A DNA stretch of 36,121 nt from Synechococcus sp. AG-679-D13 (GTDB lineage: Bacteria > Cyanobacteriota > Cyanobacteriia > PCC-6307 > Cyanobiaceae). The translations under genes and the position numbers were made by a program. Shown here one piece after another: positions 1-8,138 of this stretch; the stretch's first letter is position 1, and each line of letters opens with the position of its first letter. Where the stretch lies: NCBI GenBank assembly GCA_003210735.1, contig QCUM01000020.1:1-36121 (forward strand). The letters run 5' to 3'. The notes under the pieces are model-generated. The model ran no database searches. It had not been told where the DNA came from and saw only the letters and a program-made list of their open reading frames with translations.

Positions 1-1
1 G

Positions 2-574
2 GTGGTGCTCGAAGGTCGCCGTCACAGCCCGCACTCCGATCGGGCCAACGATGTTTCAGTCGTCCTTGATCTGATGATTCATGACATCGATCTGGTGCTC
101 GAGCTGGCCCAGGCACCGGTGGTGCGGCTGGCAGCGGCTGGTGGTCGCAGCGGCGAGGGACCCATCGACTACGTCAACGCCACCCTGGGATTCGAGAACG
201 GTGTCGTTGCCAGCCTCACCGCCAGCAAAATGAGCCACCGCAAGATCCGCAGCCTCAGTGCTCACTGTCGCTCAAGCCTTGTGGAGACTGATTTTCTCAA
301 TCACACCCTGCATATCCACCGCCGTGCTCATGAGTGGTATTCCGCCGATCACGGTGAGTTGCTGTATCGCAATGACGGCTTCATCGAAGAGGTCAGCACC
401 ACTTCGATTGAACCTCTCTATGCCGAGTTGGAGCATTTTCTTCAGTGCGTGCGTGGTCGCGAAACACCGGCTGTGGATGGCTTACAGGCCTCGAGGGCAC
501 TTCTGCTCGCCGACTTGATCGAGCAAGCGGTGGAGCATCCCGATATGGGCGTCCCGCTCAGACAACCGATCTGA
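2..574 (+). CDS. Gfo/Idh/MocA family oxidoreductase, C-terminal part
   Basis: The gene runs in from the left edge, so its N-terminal Rossmann NAD(P)-binding half is missing and the true start is outside the window. The visible 190 residues fit the C-terminal alpha/beta domain of Gfo/Idh/MocA dehydrogenases. Near the start is the family-typical stretch VVLDLMIHDIDLVLEL, whose HDID carries the catalytic-region histidine; then comes a beta-rich section (NATLGFENGVVASLTASKM) and a final helix with ELEHFLQCVRGRETP, the usual end of the family. Substrate cannot be told; members oxidise sugars, inositols or UDP-sugars. It ends 3 bases before the convergent phosphorylase-kinase-like gene. The family call is firm; the exact reaction is unknown. 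Confidence 0.85.
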   Translation: MVLEGRRHSPHSDRANDVSVVLDLMIHDIDLVLELAQAPVVRLAAAGGRSGEGPIDYVNATLGFENGVVASLTASKMSHRKIRSLSAHCRSSLVETDFLNHTLHIHRRAHEWYSADHGELLYRNDGFIEEVSTTSIEPLYAELEHFLQCVRGRETPAVDGLQASRALLLADLIEQAVEHPDMGVPLRQPI

Positions 575-577
575 CGG

Positions 578-2911
578 TTACACCAGTTCCCTCTGTTCGG
601 TCAGTTCTTTCAGGGCTGCGATCTGCCAACGACGGCAGTCCCCTGGGGATGCTGCATAGAACTGCCCCCAGGCCAGTGCTTTGTATTGGCTGTAATGCCC
701 ATCTGCCAGGGATGGGTGAGTGAGCAGCCAGCCCACGCGAACTGCGTGACCGATCACCACATCCAGGGCGAGATCGTCGGCAAAACGCACATCCGGGTTG
801 GCCTCCACGAAGGCCATCAGAGACAGCAGACATTCGTTGCAGAGCTGCCGGTATTCCGGTGCATCGATCCGGCTGAGCAAATGCTCCACCAAGGTGGCGA
901 AATTGCGCTCCCCTGCTGTCTTCTCTAGGATCAGACTGCTGTTTAGACGGTTGCGTCGTTCGAGCTTGTCGCCGATCACCAGGCCGCGGCAATGGCGCAG
1001 CAAGCTCCAGATCCCGGCGTAGAAGTCGCGCGGCACCTTCTGCAGAGTGCCCAGCCGGATCCGGTGCTGCAGCCAGTCCCCACCGCTTGGAGCCACCTCC
1101 AGTGGATCGGGAACTTTCCACTGCACGCGTCCGCTGACGTGCAGTTGCTCACCCCGTTGCAAGGCGGCTCGTCCGTGGTCCACGTCGCTCAGAAGGCGGC
1201 GCAATCGGTCGCGGATGAGATGGGGTGACGTGCTGCAAAGCGCTTCGAAGGCTTCGTCCTGGCTGAGTCGCTGCTCAACGGCCAGTTCCGAGGTCAGCAG
1301 AAGCAGCAACTGGCTCAGCTGCAGGGTGAGACTGCCCTTGAGCAGCGCGGGTTGGCGTCTGGCAATGCTGTCGAGCGCAAGCAGCAGCTCCTGCTCGAGC
1401 ATCCGTTCCCTGCTGTCGGTACCGCTGGTGCGCGCAATGCGCTCCGCAATGGCGCTGTTGTCCAGAGGGCGGATCAGGCGTGAGTCGGCGGTGTAGTTGC
1501 GGCCCACCACCACCTGTGTCTGACGCATCAGCAGGTCGGTGAGGGCATCCTCCAGCTGGGGGTGCACCATTCCCAGTGCACCGGCACAACGGCGAACCAC
1601 GCTCCACTCCTGGCAGCGCAGTCCACGGGTGTAGACCTCCTCCAGCAGTCGCCTGAGGCTCACAGGACCGTCACCTGGACTTGTTTGTATGGCTTCCACG
1701 CCGAAACGGCGCTGCAGCAATTCCAAGACCTCGGCCTGTTCGTGAAGGGAGTCACTGGTCCAGAGTCGTGCCTGCAGGGCATCGGTTTCGGTTTCGTCCA
1801 GTTCTTGTTCCTGAGCGGCGGTGAGGTCCGCCAGGTCTGTGGCTTCACGCAGCACGGCTGTGCGGAGTGCCCTCCTTGAAACCTTTCCTTCCGGGCTGGC
1901 CGCTTCTCCAGACAGCTCAAGCCACTGCCCCATGCTTCTGAGCTGCTCGACTGTGTCGAACTGCACGGTGATTCCACCGATGCTGCCGCTGCTCAGCGTT
2001 CGGCCCAGATTGAGAATGGCTTCGGGGTGATGTTTAAAGGATTCAGCGCTGATCGGGATCAGCAGCAGTGGCAGTCCGGGGCCCCGCCAGTGGCGTTGCA
2101 GCAAATGAAGTTCATCCACAACGCTGTCCACCAGCTGCAGCGGGTCATCGGCTAGGTAGCTGACGCTGTCCTCCAGCACGGCTGCGGTGAAGGCCAGATC
2201 ACGTCCCCCCTGTCGGTAAAACCGAGCGGTGTCTTCCGTCTCGATGCGCTTTGATGGCAGGCCGCTGAGGTTCAGCCGTGGATTGGCCCCCACCTGGGCC
2301 AGGTTCTCCCCGAGGGCATCGGAGCACTGCACGCTGATCGTTCCGCTCAGGCTTAGGGGCAGACCAGCCTCAATCAAGGTCTTGCCAACGGCTGCATCCT
2401 GGACAGCGAAAGCCACCAGGACCGATTCCGCTCCCAGGGCTGAGGACTGACGACGGTTGCAGGGGTCGAGGTCAGCAGGTGTCACAAGACCTTCCAGCAA
2501 CATTTCGCCCAGCCAGGCGAGGCTCTGGGTCCAGATCAGGGGCAGATTTGTGTTGGCTTCGCGCTGCTGGCTTCCAGGCTGTTTGCGCTCTGCTTCGACC
2601 TTTTCATCCGGCACGCGATAAAGCTCTGGGTACAACGCCTCGCCATCGCGTTGCACAGCAAGAGCCTGCAAATTGTTGTTCAAGCGTCTGGCTTCCTGCC
2701 AGCGCTCTTCGCAGCAGCATGTGACCAGTTCGAATGCCAGAAACAGAGGCCATTCCGATTCGATGCCTTCAAATTCGGCCAGTTCCTCCGGCTCGTAATG
2801 CAGCCGGCTGTCATCTTCCACGGCGGTTTGGTGGCCATCGCGCAGGAAGCGCTTGTAGCCATAGGCCCCCCCCCAGATCTCGTCGGATCCGACGCAGGGT
2901 GCGCTGGACAA
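578..2911 (-). CDS. Phosphorylase kinase alpha/beta-like protein, C-terminal fragment (frameshifted)
   Basis: This is the second part of a split gene; the first part lies upstream at 2866-3770. The true join is at the G run (2866-2874), so the ATG at 2911 is probably not a real start. From FLRDGHQ onward it follows the animal phosphorylase b kinase regulatory subunits closely: LHYEPEELAEFEGIESEWPL, PELYRVPDEKVEAE, WTQSLAWLGEMLLEG and DLDPCNRR near the start, then a long helical region, then WLQHRIRLGTLQKVPRDFY and APEYRQLCNECLLSL near the end, which match the conserved C-terminal part of PHKA/PHKB. With one G fewer the whole protein would be 1063 residues from ATG 3770, near the roughly 1,100-1,250 of the animal subunits. 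In bacteria its role is unknown; a glucan-binding or glucosidase function is inferred from the GH15-like domain. It may be a true pseudogene, a phase-variable gene or a sequencing error. Confidence 0.8.
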   Translation of the reverse strand: MSSAPCVGSDEIWGGAYGYKRFLRDGHQTAVEDDSRLHYEPEELAEFEGIESEWPLFLAFELVTCCCEERWQEARRLNNNLQALAVQRDGEALYPELYRVPDEKVEAERKQPGSQQREANTNLPLIWTQSLAWLGEMLLEGLVTPADLDPCNRRQSSALGAESVLVAFAVQDAAVGKTLIEAGLPLSLSGTISVQCSDALGENLAQVGANPRLNLSGLPSKRIETEDTARFYRQGGRDLAFTAAVLEDSVSYLADDPLQLVDSVVDELHLLQRHWRGPGLPLLLIPISAESFKHHPEAILNLGRTLSSGSIGGITVQFDTVEQLRSMGQWLELSGEAASPEGKVSRRALRTAVLREATDLADLTAAQEQELDETETDALQARLWTSDSLHEQAEVLELLQRRFGVEAIQTSPGDGPVSLRRLLEEVYTRGLRCQEWSVVRRCAGALGMVHPQLEDALTDLLMRQTQVVVGRNYTADSRLIRPLDNSAIAERIARTSGTDSRERMLEQELLLALDSIARRQPALLKGSLTLQLSQLLLLLTSELAVEQRLSQDEAFEALCSTSPHLIRDRLRRLLSDVDHGRAALQRGEQLHVSGRVQWKVPDPLEVAPSGGDWLQHRIRLGTLQKVPRDFYAGIWSLLRHCRGLVIGDKLERRNRLNSSLILEKTAGERNFATLVEHLLSRIDAPEYRQLCNECLLSLMAFVEANPDVRFADDLALDVVIGHAVRVGWLLTHPSLADGHYSQYKALAWGQFYAASPGDCRRWQIAALKELTEQRELV

Positions 2912-3770
2912 GATTGTTGTTCTCCACGGCCCAGGCGGGATAGCCCACCACAGAAAGACAGGCGCTGTCGGCCTCCTTGCTGGCTGATTCGCGTGGCAGC
3001 AGGCTTTCCAGGGCGCGTCGCAGCCGTACCAGCGCTCCCTGGGGAATCAGCACTCGGCAGGATCCATCGCCATAGACGCCGAAGAGATCCAGCCCCTCGA
3101 GGGCTTCCAGTGCGGCCTTGGCCATCCCGATCGAGCTGGCGTTCCGCTCCGGTAGTCCGTGGTTCCCCTTGTCGCCCCGTTCCCAGATGCCGTAGTCGGG
3201 GGTCCGGTAGGCCCGAGCGATGTAGAAGACGAGGTTCTGGATGAAATCCGCTTCATCACGGCTGTGGATCACGGTGCAGCCGCTCCGCGTCAGCTGAGCT
3301 AGCTGCAATAGGAACAGAGAGGTGGCATCGAGCTGCAGGTGTCCCCAGCCGTCATCGGCCACCACTGGATCACCACTGCTGCTGTCGTATTTGGCATGCA
3401 AGGCGTCCAGAGGATCCAGGCTTTGCTTGAACCGCTCCACCTTTTCTGCCTGGCGCAGCATCGCTCGCAGCAGTCCACGCATCAGTGCGATGACCCGTTG
3501 TTCGAGTTCCCAGGCCCTGCTGTTCTGGCCCCCCCGATGGCGGCGGATCGCCAGGCTCAGTGCCCAGACGCACTGAATGGAATACACGCAGTCCCGCACC
3601 CATGCATCGCCGTAATTGCCATGAATCGTGTGCGCGGTGCTGGCGGGAAGCAGGCCACTGATCGGGTCTTGGCGTTGCAGCACCACCTTGCTGATGGAGC
3701 GGTCAAGCCGTTGGATCACCGCCTCAATGCGGCTCTGTTCTGTGGGGGTCTCTGCCGACTTTTCCACCAT
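2811..3770 (-). CDS. Phosphorylase kinase alpha/beta-like protein, GH15-like N-terminal fragment (frameshifted)
   Basis: This is the N-terminal half of the split gene, carrying a glucoamylase-like (GH15) (alpha/alpha) barrel. Motifs in order from ATG 3770: GNYGDAWVRDCVYS (about 52-64), KYDSSSGDPVVADDGWGHLQ (about 126-145), DATSLFLLQLAQLT, DEADFIQNLVFYI, YGIWERGDKGNHGLPE (about 194-208, containing the Glu equivalent to the GH15 acid), NASSIGMAKAALEAL and PAWAVENNNLV. These match animal PHK alpha subunits almost block by block. After the G run (2866-2874) the frame reads a nonsense tail that ends at 2811. A longer start at TTG 3803 exists; ATG 3770 is preferred because it leaves room for the divergent glycosyltransferase promoter. 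Convergent with the Gfo/Idh gene at its far end. Confidence 0.8.
   Translation of the reverse strand: MVEKSAETPTEQSRIEAVIQRLDRSISKVVLQRQDPISGLLPASTAHTIHGNYGDAWVRDCVYSIQCVWALSLAIRRHRGGQNSRAWELEQRVIALMRGLLRAMLRQAEKVERFKQSLDPLDALHAKYDSSSGDPVVADDGWGHLQLDATSLFLLQLAQLTRSGCTVIHSRDEADFIQNLVFYIARAYRTPDYGIWERGDKGNHGLPERNASSIGMAKAALEALEGLDLFGVYGDGSCRVLIPQGALVRLRRALESLLPRESASKEADSACLSVVGYPAWAVENNNLVQRTLRRIRRDLGGGLWLQALPARWPPNRRGR
2866..2874 (-). repeat. Nine-G homopolymer at the frameshift point
   Basis: Nine consecutive C on the plus strand are nine G in the coding sense. Eight G would read gat ctg ggg ggg gcc tat and join the two conserved frames (DL-GG-AYGYKRFLRD); nine put the downstream half out of frame. 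Such runs are prone to slippage in replication and to base-calling error. Confidence 0.85.
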
Positions 3771-3818
3771 GCCCAGTCGATTTGCCGCCCTTAAATTCTC
3801 CAATGCGGACCGGTGCCC

Positions 3819-4550
3819 ATGGATTCATTGACAACCCCTGATGACCGTCGCCGTTGTGAGGTTCTTGGTGTCCCTGTGGATGCCTGTCGTGATGTCTCCG
3901 CAGCAGCGATCGGCCTGCATTCCAGCGGCGGCGGCCGTGTTGTGACCCTCAATGCGGAAATGACCATGGCTGCTCGCAGTCATCCTCTGCTGGGTAGCGC
4001 TATCGCTTCAGCGGAGCTGGTGATCCCCGATGGTGCTGGGGTGGTGTGGGCGCTGTCCCGCCAGGGCGTGAGGGTGTTGAAAACGGCTGGGATTGAACTG
4101 GCCTGGACTCTGCTGGGCTATGCCGCCTCCCATGGTTGGCGCGTTGCGTTGGTGGGGGCGTCTCCGGAGGTTATGGGCAACCTGCGCCGGACTCTCCCTG
4201 AGGCTTTTCCAGGTTTGAAGCTGGTGATGGCTGTGGACGGCTATCAGCCGGTGCAGGCCTGGCCGGAGATTGAGGCGGAATTAACCGAGACAGCACCGGA
4301 TTTGGTGTTGATCGCCCTGGGGGTTCCTCGCCAGGAGATCTGGTCCCATCAGCAACAGTTGGGAAAAGTGGGCCTTTGGATGGGAGTTGGTGGCAGCTTT
4401 GACGTGTGGGCTGGTGTTAAAAAACGCGCACCACAATGGATGTGCAGCCTGCAGATCGAATGGCTGTATCGGCTGCTCCAGGAGCCCAGTCGCTGGCGAA
4501 GAATGCTCGTTCTTCCAGCCTTTGTATGGGCTGTTCTCCGCGACCGCTGA
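3819..4550 (+). CDS. WecG/TagA/CpsF family glycosyltransferase
   Basis: GT26-family transferase that adds a sugar (ManNAc, ManNAcA or similar) from a UDP donor onto a polyprenyl-diphosphate-linked acceptor in envelope polysaccharide synthesis. The 243-residue protein has the normal family length. Visible motifs: VVTLNAEMTMAA near residue 45, LVIPDGAGVVWA near 70, GWRVALVGASPEVM near 115, APDLVLIALGVPRQEIW near 165, and GVGGSFDVWAGVKKRAP near 195 followed by the C-terminal EWLYRLLQEPSRWRR, a hallmark of the family. ATG 3819 is chosen; GTG 3813 two codons upstream is also possible. It is divergent from the phosphorylase-kinase-like gene, and its stop abuts psbK tail to tail. Confidence 0.9.
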   Translation: MDSLTTPDDRRRCEVLGVPVDACRDVSAAAIGLHSSGGGRVVTLNAEMTMAARSHPLLGSAIASAELVIPDGAGVVWALSRQGVRVLKTAGIELAWTLLGYAASHGWRVALVGASPEVMGNLRRTLPEAFPGLKLVMAVDGYQPVQAWPEIEAELTETAPDLVLIALGVPRQEIWSHQQQLGKVGLWMGVGGSFDVWAGVKKRAPQWMCSLQIEWLYRLLQEPSRWRRMLVLPAFVWAVLRDR

Positions 4551-4694
4551 TCAGCGGAAACCCACAGAGGCTTGCCAAACAAATGCAAGCAGCAGGAAAA
4601 ACACCGGGATCAGAGGCAGGATGTCGATCAGCGGTGAGAAGGCCTGGTAGGCCTCGGGCAGCTGTGCCAGCAGGTCGAGGGTGAAGGCGGCCAT
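4551..4694 (-). CDS. psbK: Photosystem II reaction center protein K
   Basis: Small 47-residue single-helix subunit of photosystem II, in the core near CP43 and PsbZ. The sequence begins [19 protein letters not shown], a short cleaved leader in front of the mature start at LPEAY. It continues [23 protein letters not shown] and ends SVGFR, the classic PsbK signature. It lies 33 bases downstream of tgt on the same strand, so the two are probably co-transcribed. Its stop is immediately next to the stop of the convergent glycosyltransferase. Confidence 0.95.
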   Translation of the reverse strand: MAAFTLDLLAQLPEAYQAFSPLIDILPLIPVFFLLLAFVWQASVGFR

Positions 4695-4727
4695 CCCTTG
4701 TGCTTCAAATAAGGCGTGAGTTGGACG

Positions 4728-5849
4728 CTACCACGTGTGATGGGCTGGTGAGTCGGGCTCCCAGGGAGCGAAATCCTCTGAAAAACAATCCTCCCGAATC
4801 GCTTGCCCCATGGCTTTGGTGAAGCGTAAAAGATGGGTGATGTTGTGAAGGCTTAGCAGGGTCAGCCCCAGCAACTCTTCGCTGCGAATCAAGTGGTTGA
4901 GATAAGCCCGGGTGTGGTTGTTGGAGCAGGCTGGGCAGGGGCAGCTGGTGTCCAGGGGTGTGTGGTCGTGTCGGAATCGGGCATTGCGGAGATTCCAGCG
5001 TTCTCCACCCACCAAGGCCGAGCCATGCCGTCCGAGCCGGGTTGGAAGAACACAATCGAACAGATCGATCCCATTGGCCACGGCCACGGCCATCTCGCGC
5101 AGAGTGCCGATTCCCATCAGATAGCGGGGTCGAGCATCGGGCAACAGCGGCGTCACATCCCTCACAATCCGGTGCATCTCCTCGATGGGTTCGCCCACGC
5201 TCACCCCGCCGACGGCGATTCCCGGCAAGTCGAAGTCGGCTACGGCTCGAGCGCTCTCCCGGCGTAAATGGGGGAAGCATCCGCCCTGCACGATGCCGAA
5301 CAAGGCCTGGCTCTCACAGGTGTGGGCCTCAACGCAGCGCGCCAACCAGGCATGGGTGCGCCGGCAGGCATCGATCACATCGTTTTCGGTCGCTGGATAG
5401 GGGGGGCATTGATCGAAGGCCATGGCGACATCGGCACCGAGGGCCATCTGGATCTGCGTTGCATGCTCTGGCGTCATGTCGATGATTCGACCGTCCCGTG
5501 GATTGCGGAACACCACGCCACGGTCATCAATTTTGTTCAGGTCTCCGAGGCTGAAAACCTGAAAGCCACCGGAGTCGGTGAGCATCGGACCGTCCCAGCC
5601 CATGAATTTGTGCAGTCCTCCACCGGCGGCAACGATCTCTTCCCCGGGCTGCAGATGAAGGTGGTACGTGTTGGAAAGCACCATCTGAGCACCGGTGCGT
5701 GCCAGTTGCTCGGTGCTGATGCCTTTGACGGTGGCCAGGGTTCCCACGGGCATGAACCGAGGGGTTTCCACCGGGCCGTGCGGTGTGTGGAAGGTGCCGC
5801 ACCGGGCTGCTGTGTTGGCACAACGGGCCGAGATGTCGAAGCCGAACAA
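4728..5849 (-). CDS. tgt: Queuine tRNA-ribosyltransferase
   Basis: tRNA-guanine transglycosylase, which swaps guanine 34 of tRNAs for Asp, Asn, His and Tyr with the queuosine precursor preQ1. The 373 residues are full length. Motifs: [16 protein letters not shown] (about 29-44), [28 protein letters not shown] (catalytic Asp, about 90-102), [29 protein letters not shown], and the C-terminal zinc site [18 protein letters not shown] plus a later His. The start is TTG at 5849: an in-frame TAG lies a few codons upstream and no ATG is available. It is upstream of psbK on the same strand and 29 bases from the divergent cobS. Confidence 0.96.
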   Translation of the reverse strand: MFGFDISARCANTAARCGTFHTPHGPVETPRFMPVGTLATVKGISTEQLARTGAQMVLSNTYHLHLQPGEEIVAAGGGLHKFMGWDGPMLTDSGGFQVFSLGDLNKIDDRGVVFRNPRDGRIIDMTPEHATQIQMALGADVAMAFDQCPPYPATENDVIDACRRTHAWLARCVEAHTCESQALFGIVQGGCFPHLRRESARAVADFDLPGIAVGGVSVGEPIEEMHRIVRDVTPLLPDARPRYLMGIGTLREMAVAVANGIDLFDCVLPTRLGRHGSALVGGERWNLRNARFRHDHTPLDTSCPCPACSNNHTRAYLNHLIRSEELLGLTLLSLHNITHLLRFTKAMGQAIREDCFSEDFAPWEPDSPAHHTW

Positions 5850-5878
5850 AGCAGGATCGTCACCGGGTTGAACCTACG

Positions 5879-6655
5879 GTGACACCAGCACTCACGCGCT
5901 ACGGAACCATCGCTCGGAATGCTCCCCCGTGGCTGGCTGATCTGGCCGGTGCCTGGATTTTTTACTCGGTGCTGCCGGCGTGGCCCTGGCCAGCGCCACG
6001 CTTCGAGCGCATTGCCCGTTTTGCTCCCTGGATTGGTTTGCTGATCGGAGGGCTGCAGGCCTTGGTGTGGATTGGCCTGGGTCGTCTGGGTTGGAGCCCG
6101 GTGGCCTTGGCACCGCTGGTGATTGTTGTTGGAATTCGCCTCAGTGGTGGCTTGCACCACGACGGGTTGATGGACACGGCCGATGGGGTCGCTGCTGGTG
6201 AGGAACGCCGGCTTGCAGCAATGGACGACAGTCGCGTCGGTGCCAGTGGCGTGCTGGCCCTGGCGGTGGTTCTGCTTTTGGAGATTGCAGCGCTGCTGCA
6301 ACTCGGACCTGCTGCTCCGGAGGCCCTTGTTCTGGCTGGTTTTTGGGCTCGTGTCGCCCCGCTATGGGCGATGGCACAGTTCGACTACATCCGAACCGAT
6401 GGAACCGCTGCTTTCCATCGTTGGCATGGTCGACCTGCCTGGGATGTGCTGCCGATTTTGCCGGGTGTGGTTTTGCTGGCCGTCTGTGGCGTGCAGCCAC
6501 TGGCATTACTGGTGGGTGCTCCGGTGGCTGTGCTGGTGGCGGACTGTCTGGGTCGGCGCCTGGGTGGTCATACCGGCGACAGTTATGGATCCTCCTTGGT
6601 GCTGAGTGAAGCGATCACGCTTCTCCTGCTGGCAGGGCTGCTCGGGACCAGCTGA
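5879..6655 (+). CDS. cobS: Adenosylcobinamide-GDP ribazoletransferase (cobalamin synthase)
   Basis: Integral membrane enzyme that joins adenosylcobinamide-GDP to alpha-ribazole(-phosphate) in the last part of cobalamin (pseudocobalamin in marine Synechococcus) synthesis. The 258 residues match the family length. The signature GGLHHDGLMDTADGV is near residues 85-99, followed by hydrophobic helices and the C-terminal GGHTGDSYGSSLVLSE. GTG 5879 is chosen because it gives the normal N terminus (LADLAGAWIFYSVLP soon after); the frame stays open upstream only into the divergent tgt gene. Its end overlaps the 3' end of the convergent histidine kinase by 41 bases. Confidence 0.94.
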   Translation: MTPALTRYGTIARNAPPWLADLAGAWIFYSVLPAWPWPAPRFERIARFAPWIGLLIGGLQALVWIGLGRLGWSPVALAPLVIVVGIRLSGGLHHDGLMDTADGVAAGEERRLAAMDDSRVGASGVLALAVVLLLEIAALLQLGPAAPEALVLAGFWARVAPLWAMAQFDYIRTDGTAAFHRWHGRPAWDVLPILPGVVLLAVCGVQPLALLVGAPVAVLVADCLGRRLGGHTGDSYGSSLVLSEAITLLLLAGLLGTS

Positions 6656-7769
6656 GCTGGAAGGCATTCCCCGTCGGCGGCAGGTTGGGGTGAATCGACT
6701 TGGGTTCGGTGCTCAGGGTCAGATGTCCGCCGTTGCGTTCTGCAAGGCGGCGGGCGAGGGCCAGGCCAAGGCCGGTACCCGGACGGTCTTTGGCGGAGGA
6801 TCCGCGTTCTCCCTGATGGAAGATTCGGGATTGTTCAATCTTTGGAATCGGTGGTCCTGAATCCCAGACGCACAGGCCGTTATTGAGAAGTTCCAGGCCA
6901 ATGGCGCAGCCGCCTGGGCTGTAGCGAAAGGCGTTTTCCAAAAGATTGGCCACGATTTCCGCCATGGATCCATCTCCGGTTGGACCTTCACTCCATGTGG
7001 GCCAGCTGCTAGGGCCACGCCAGGGTCGGTTCTGCAGATTGGCGGTGGCTTCTGCCCGTTCCACCAGAGGTTGGATCAACGCGGCCAGGGTGTCGGTTGT
7101 TGTGCTCCCTCCCGGTGGCAACAGGGTTGGACCGAGCATGTCCTCTTCGGGCTGGGGCAGAGCGCGCTCTCCCAGAGCATCAAGAGCGTCGATGTAGCGC
7201 CCCAGCTGGCGCTGCTCGCTGAGCATGTTGCTCAGCAAAGACTGATGGGCGCTGTCCGGTTCCAGCCGCCGCATCAGCAGCTGGGCATAGGTGCGAAGAG
7301 CAGCGAGAGGATTGCGCAGTTGATGCACAAGTGTGCGCAGCTGTTGGTTTTGACGTGTCAGTTCATCCTGGAGCTGCTGACACTCCAGATCTCGTCCAAG
7401 CGCATGACTGATGGCTGCGGAGCAGCGACGTATCTGTGCGTCGACCTCGTTCGTCCAGCTGCTGGTGGACTCGAGGTCGACTCGAAGCGCCCCCAGAATC
7501 AGGCCGGCGTCCTGGAGCGGAAACCAGCGGCGATGGGCATCCGGTGTTCTCAGGTCGGGGTCGGCATCCGCCGGCGGAAGGCTGAGGCTTCCTGAAGACC
7601 ACTGCCGGATCAGAATGAGAGGTGGACCGCTGGTTTCAGGTGGGGTGCTGACATAAAGCCCCAGATGCCGAATGGGTCCGGTTTGGACCTGGGGGGCCAG
7701 CTGCTGATCGGCAAAGTCAAGGAATCGATCGGTCAGCTGAATCCCGTTGTCGTAACGGGAGTTACCCAC
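6615..7769 (-). CDS. Soluble sensor histidine kinase
   Basis: Two-component kinase of 384 residues without membrane segments. The first 110 residues (GPIRHLGLYV...WFPLQDAGLILGALRVDLE) look like a GAF-type sensor domain. A coiled section (CQQLQDELTRQNQQLRTL) leads to the H box LVHQLRNPLAALRTYAQLL with phospho-accepting His149. The ATP-binding domain has the N box EIVANLLENAFRYSPGG (about 271-287), VWDSGPP (about 301) and the G2 box DRPGTGLGLALARRLAERNGG (about 328-348). A GAF domain followed by an HQLRNPL...LRT H box resembles the Hik2/chloroplast sensor kinase (CSK) group, which senses plastoquinone redox state; this is inference. Start is GTG 7769. No response regulator is adjacent. Convergent overlap with cobS. 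Confidence 0.88.
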   Translation of the reverse strand: MGNSRYDNGIQLTDRFLDFADQQLAPQVQTGPIRHLGLYVSTPPETSGPPLILIRQWSSGSLSLPPADADPDLRTPDAHRRWFPLQDAGLILGALRVDLESTSSWTNEVDAQIRRCSAAISHALGRDLECQQLQDELTRQNQQLRTLVHQLRNPLAALRTYAQLLMRRLEPDSAHQSLLSNMLSEQRQLGRYIDALDALGERALPQPEEDMLGPTLLPPGGSTTTDTLAALIQPLVERAEATANLQNRPWRGPSSWPTWSEGPTGDGSMAEIVANLLENAFRYSPGGCAIGLELLNNGLCVWDSGPPIPKIEQSRIFHQGERGSSAKDRPGTGLGLALARRLAERNGGHLTLSTEPKSIHPNLPPTGNAFQLSWSRAALPAGEA

Positions 7770-7800
7770 GGTTGGCCGATGGTGCTGTAGAGGGGGGGAC

Positions 7801-7828
7801 TTGAAAAATCTTGGAAAAGTCTTAAGAT
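7801..7828 (+). promoter_or_regulatory. Candidate sigma-70-type promoter for the DUF3155 leader or an ncRNA
   Basis: TTGAAA at 7801-7806 and TAAGAT at 7823-7828 are 16 bases apart. A transcript would start near 7835 and run through the hairpin-rich stretch toward the DUF3155 gene at 8139. Found by eye only. Confidence 0.35.
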
Positions 7829-8138
7829 ACTCCTAACGACCGAGGCGCAGCTCGTCAAGGGTTTGCTCCCGCCAGTGTCCCGAGGGGTTGCTTTTTTGTA
7901 GCAACCAAAGTTACAGCAGAGGTTGAAGCATCTTTTGCTGGATGTCACCACGGCATCAATTCGGGTCTTGGTGATCTTCTGAATGGACGCAATTCACTTC
8001 GTCCATCCTGACGCGGTCCCTCTGCGTCTGACGATTTTCGTCGGCCGAATCTCTGGTGATGTCCTGTTAGCGGCGATTTGCCGTATTGGATCTGACTGAC
8101 TGTCCACCATCAAGTCCACCCCCTGTCCCGGAGCACCC
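7829..8138 (+). ncRNA. Hairpin-rich intergenic stretch: long 5' leader or small RNA
   Basis: No gene is visible between the histidine kinase start and the DUF3155 gene. Five potential hairpins lie in order: 7886-7906 (6 bp, ggttgc/gcaacc), 7914-7940 (9 bp with G-U pairs, cagcagagg/cttttgctg), 7983-8006 (7 bp, atggacg/cgtccat), 8010-8028 (5 bp, gacgc/gcgtc) and 8030-8042 (5 bp, gacga/tcgtc, 3-base loop). No T run follows any of them, so none is a clear terminator. I see no motif of RNase P, SRP RNA, tmRNA or a known riboswitch. A good ribosome site (ggag) lies just before the ATG at 8139. It could be an independent RNA or a structured leader. Confidence 0.35.

Noticed and set aside
5268..6301. 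Long open frames opposite tgt and cobS
   Set aside because: They are complementary-strand shadows of tgt and cobS; low-complexity Arg/Gln/His composition.
7733..7951. 72-codon minus frame at the histidine kinase start
   Set aside because: Overlaps the kinase 5' end and the hairpin-rich region; Cys-rich run (NLCCNFGCYKK) with no family pattern.
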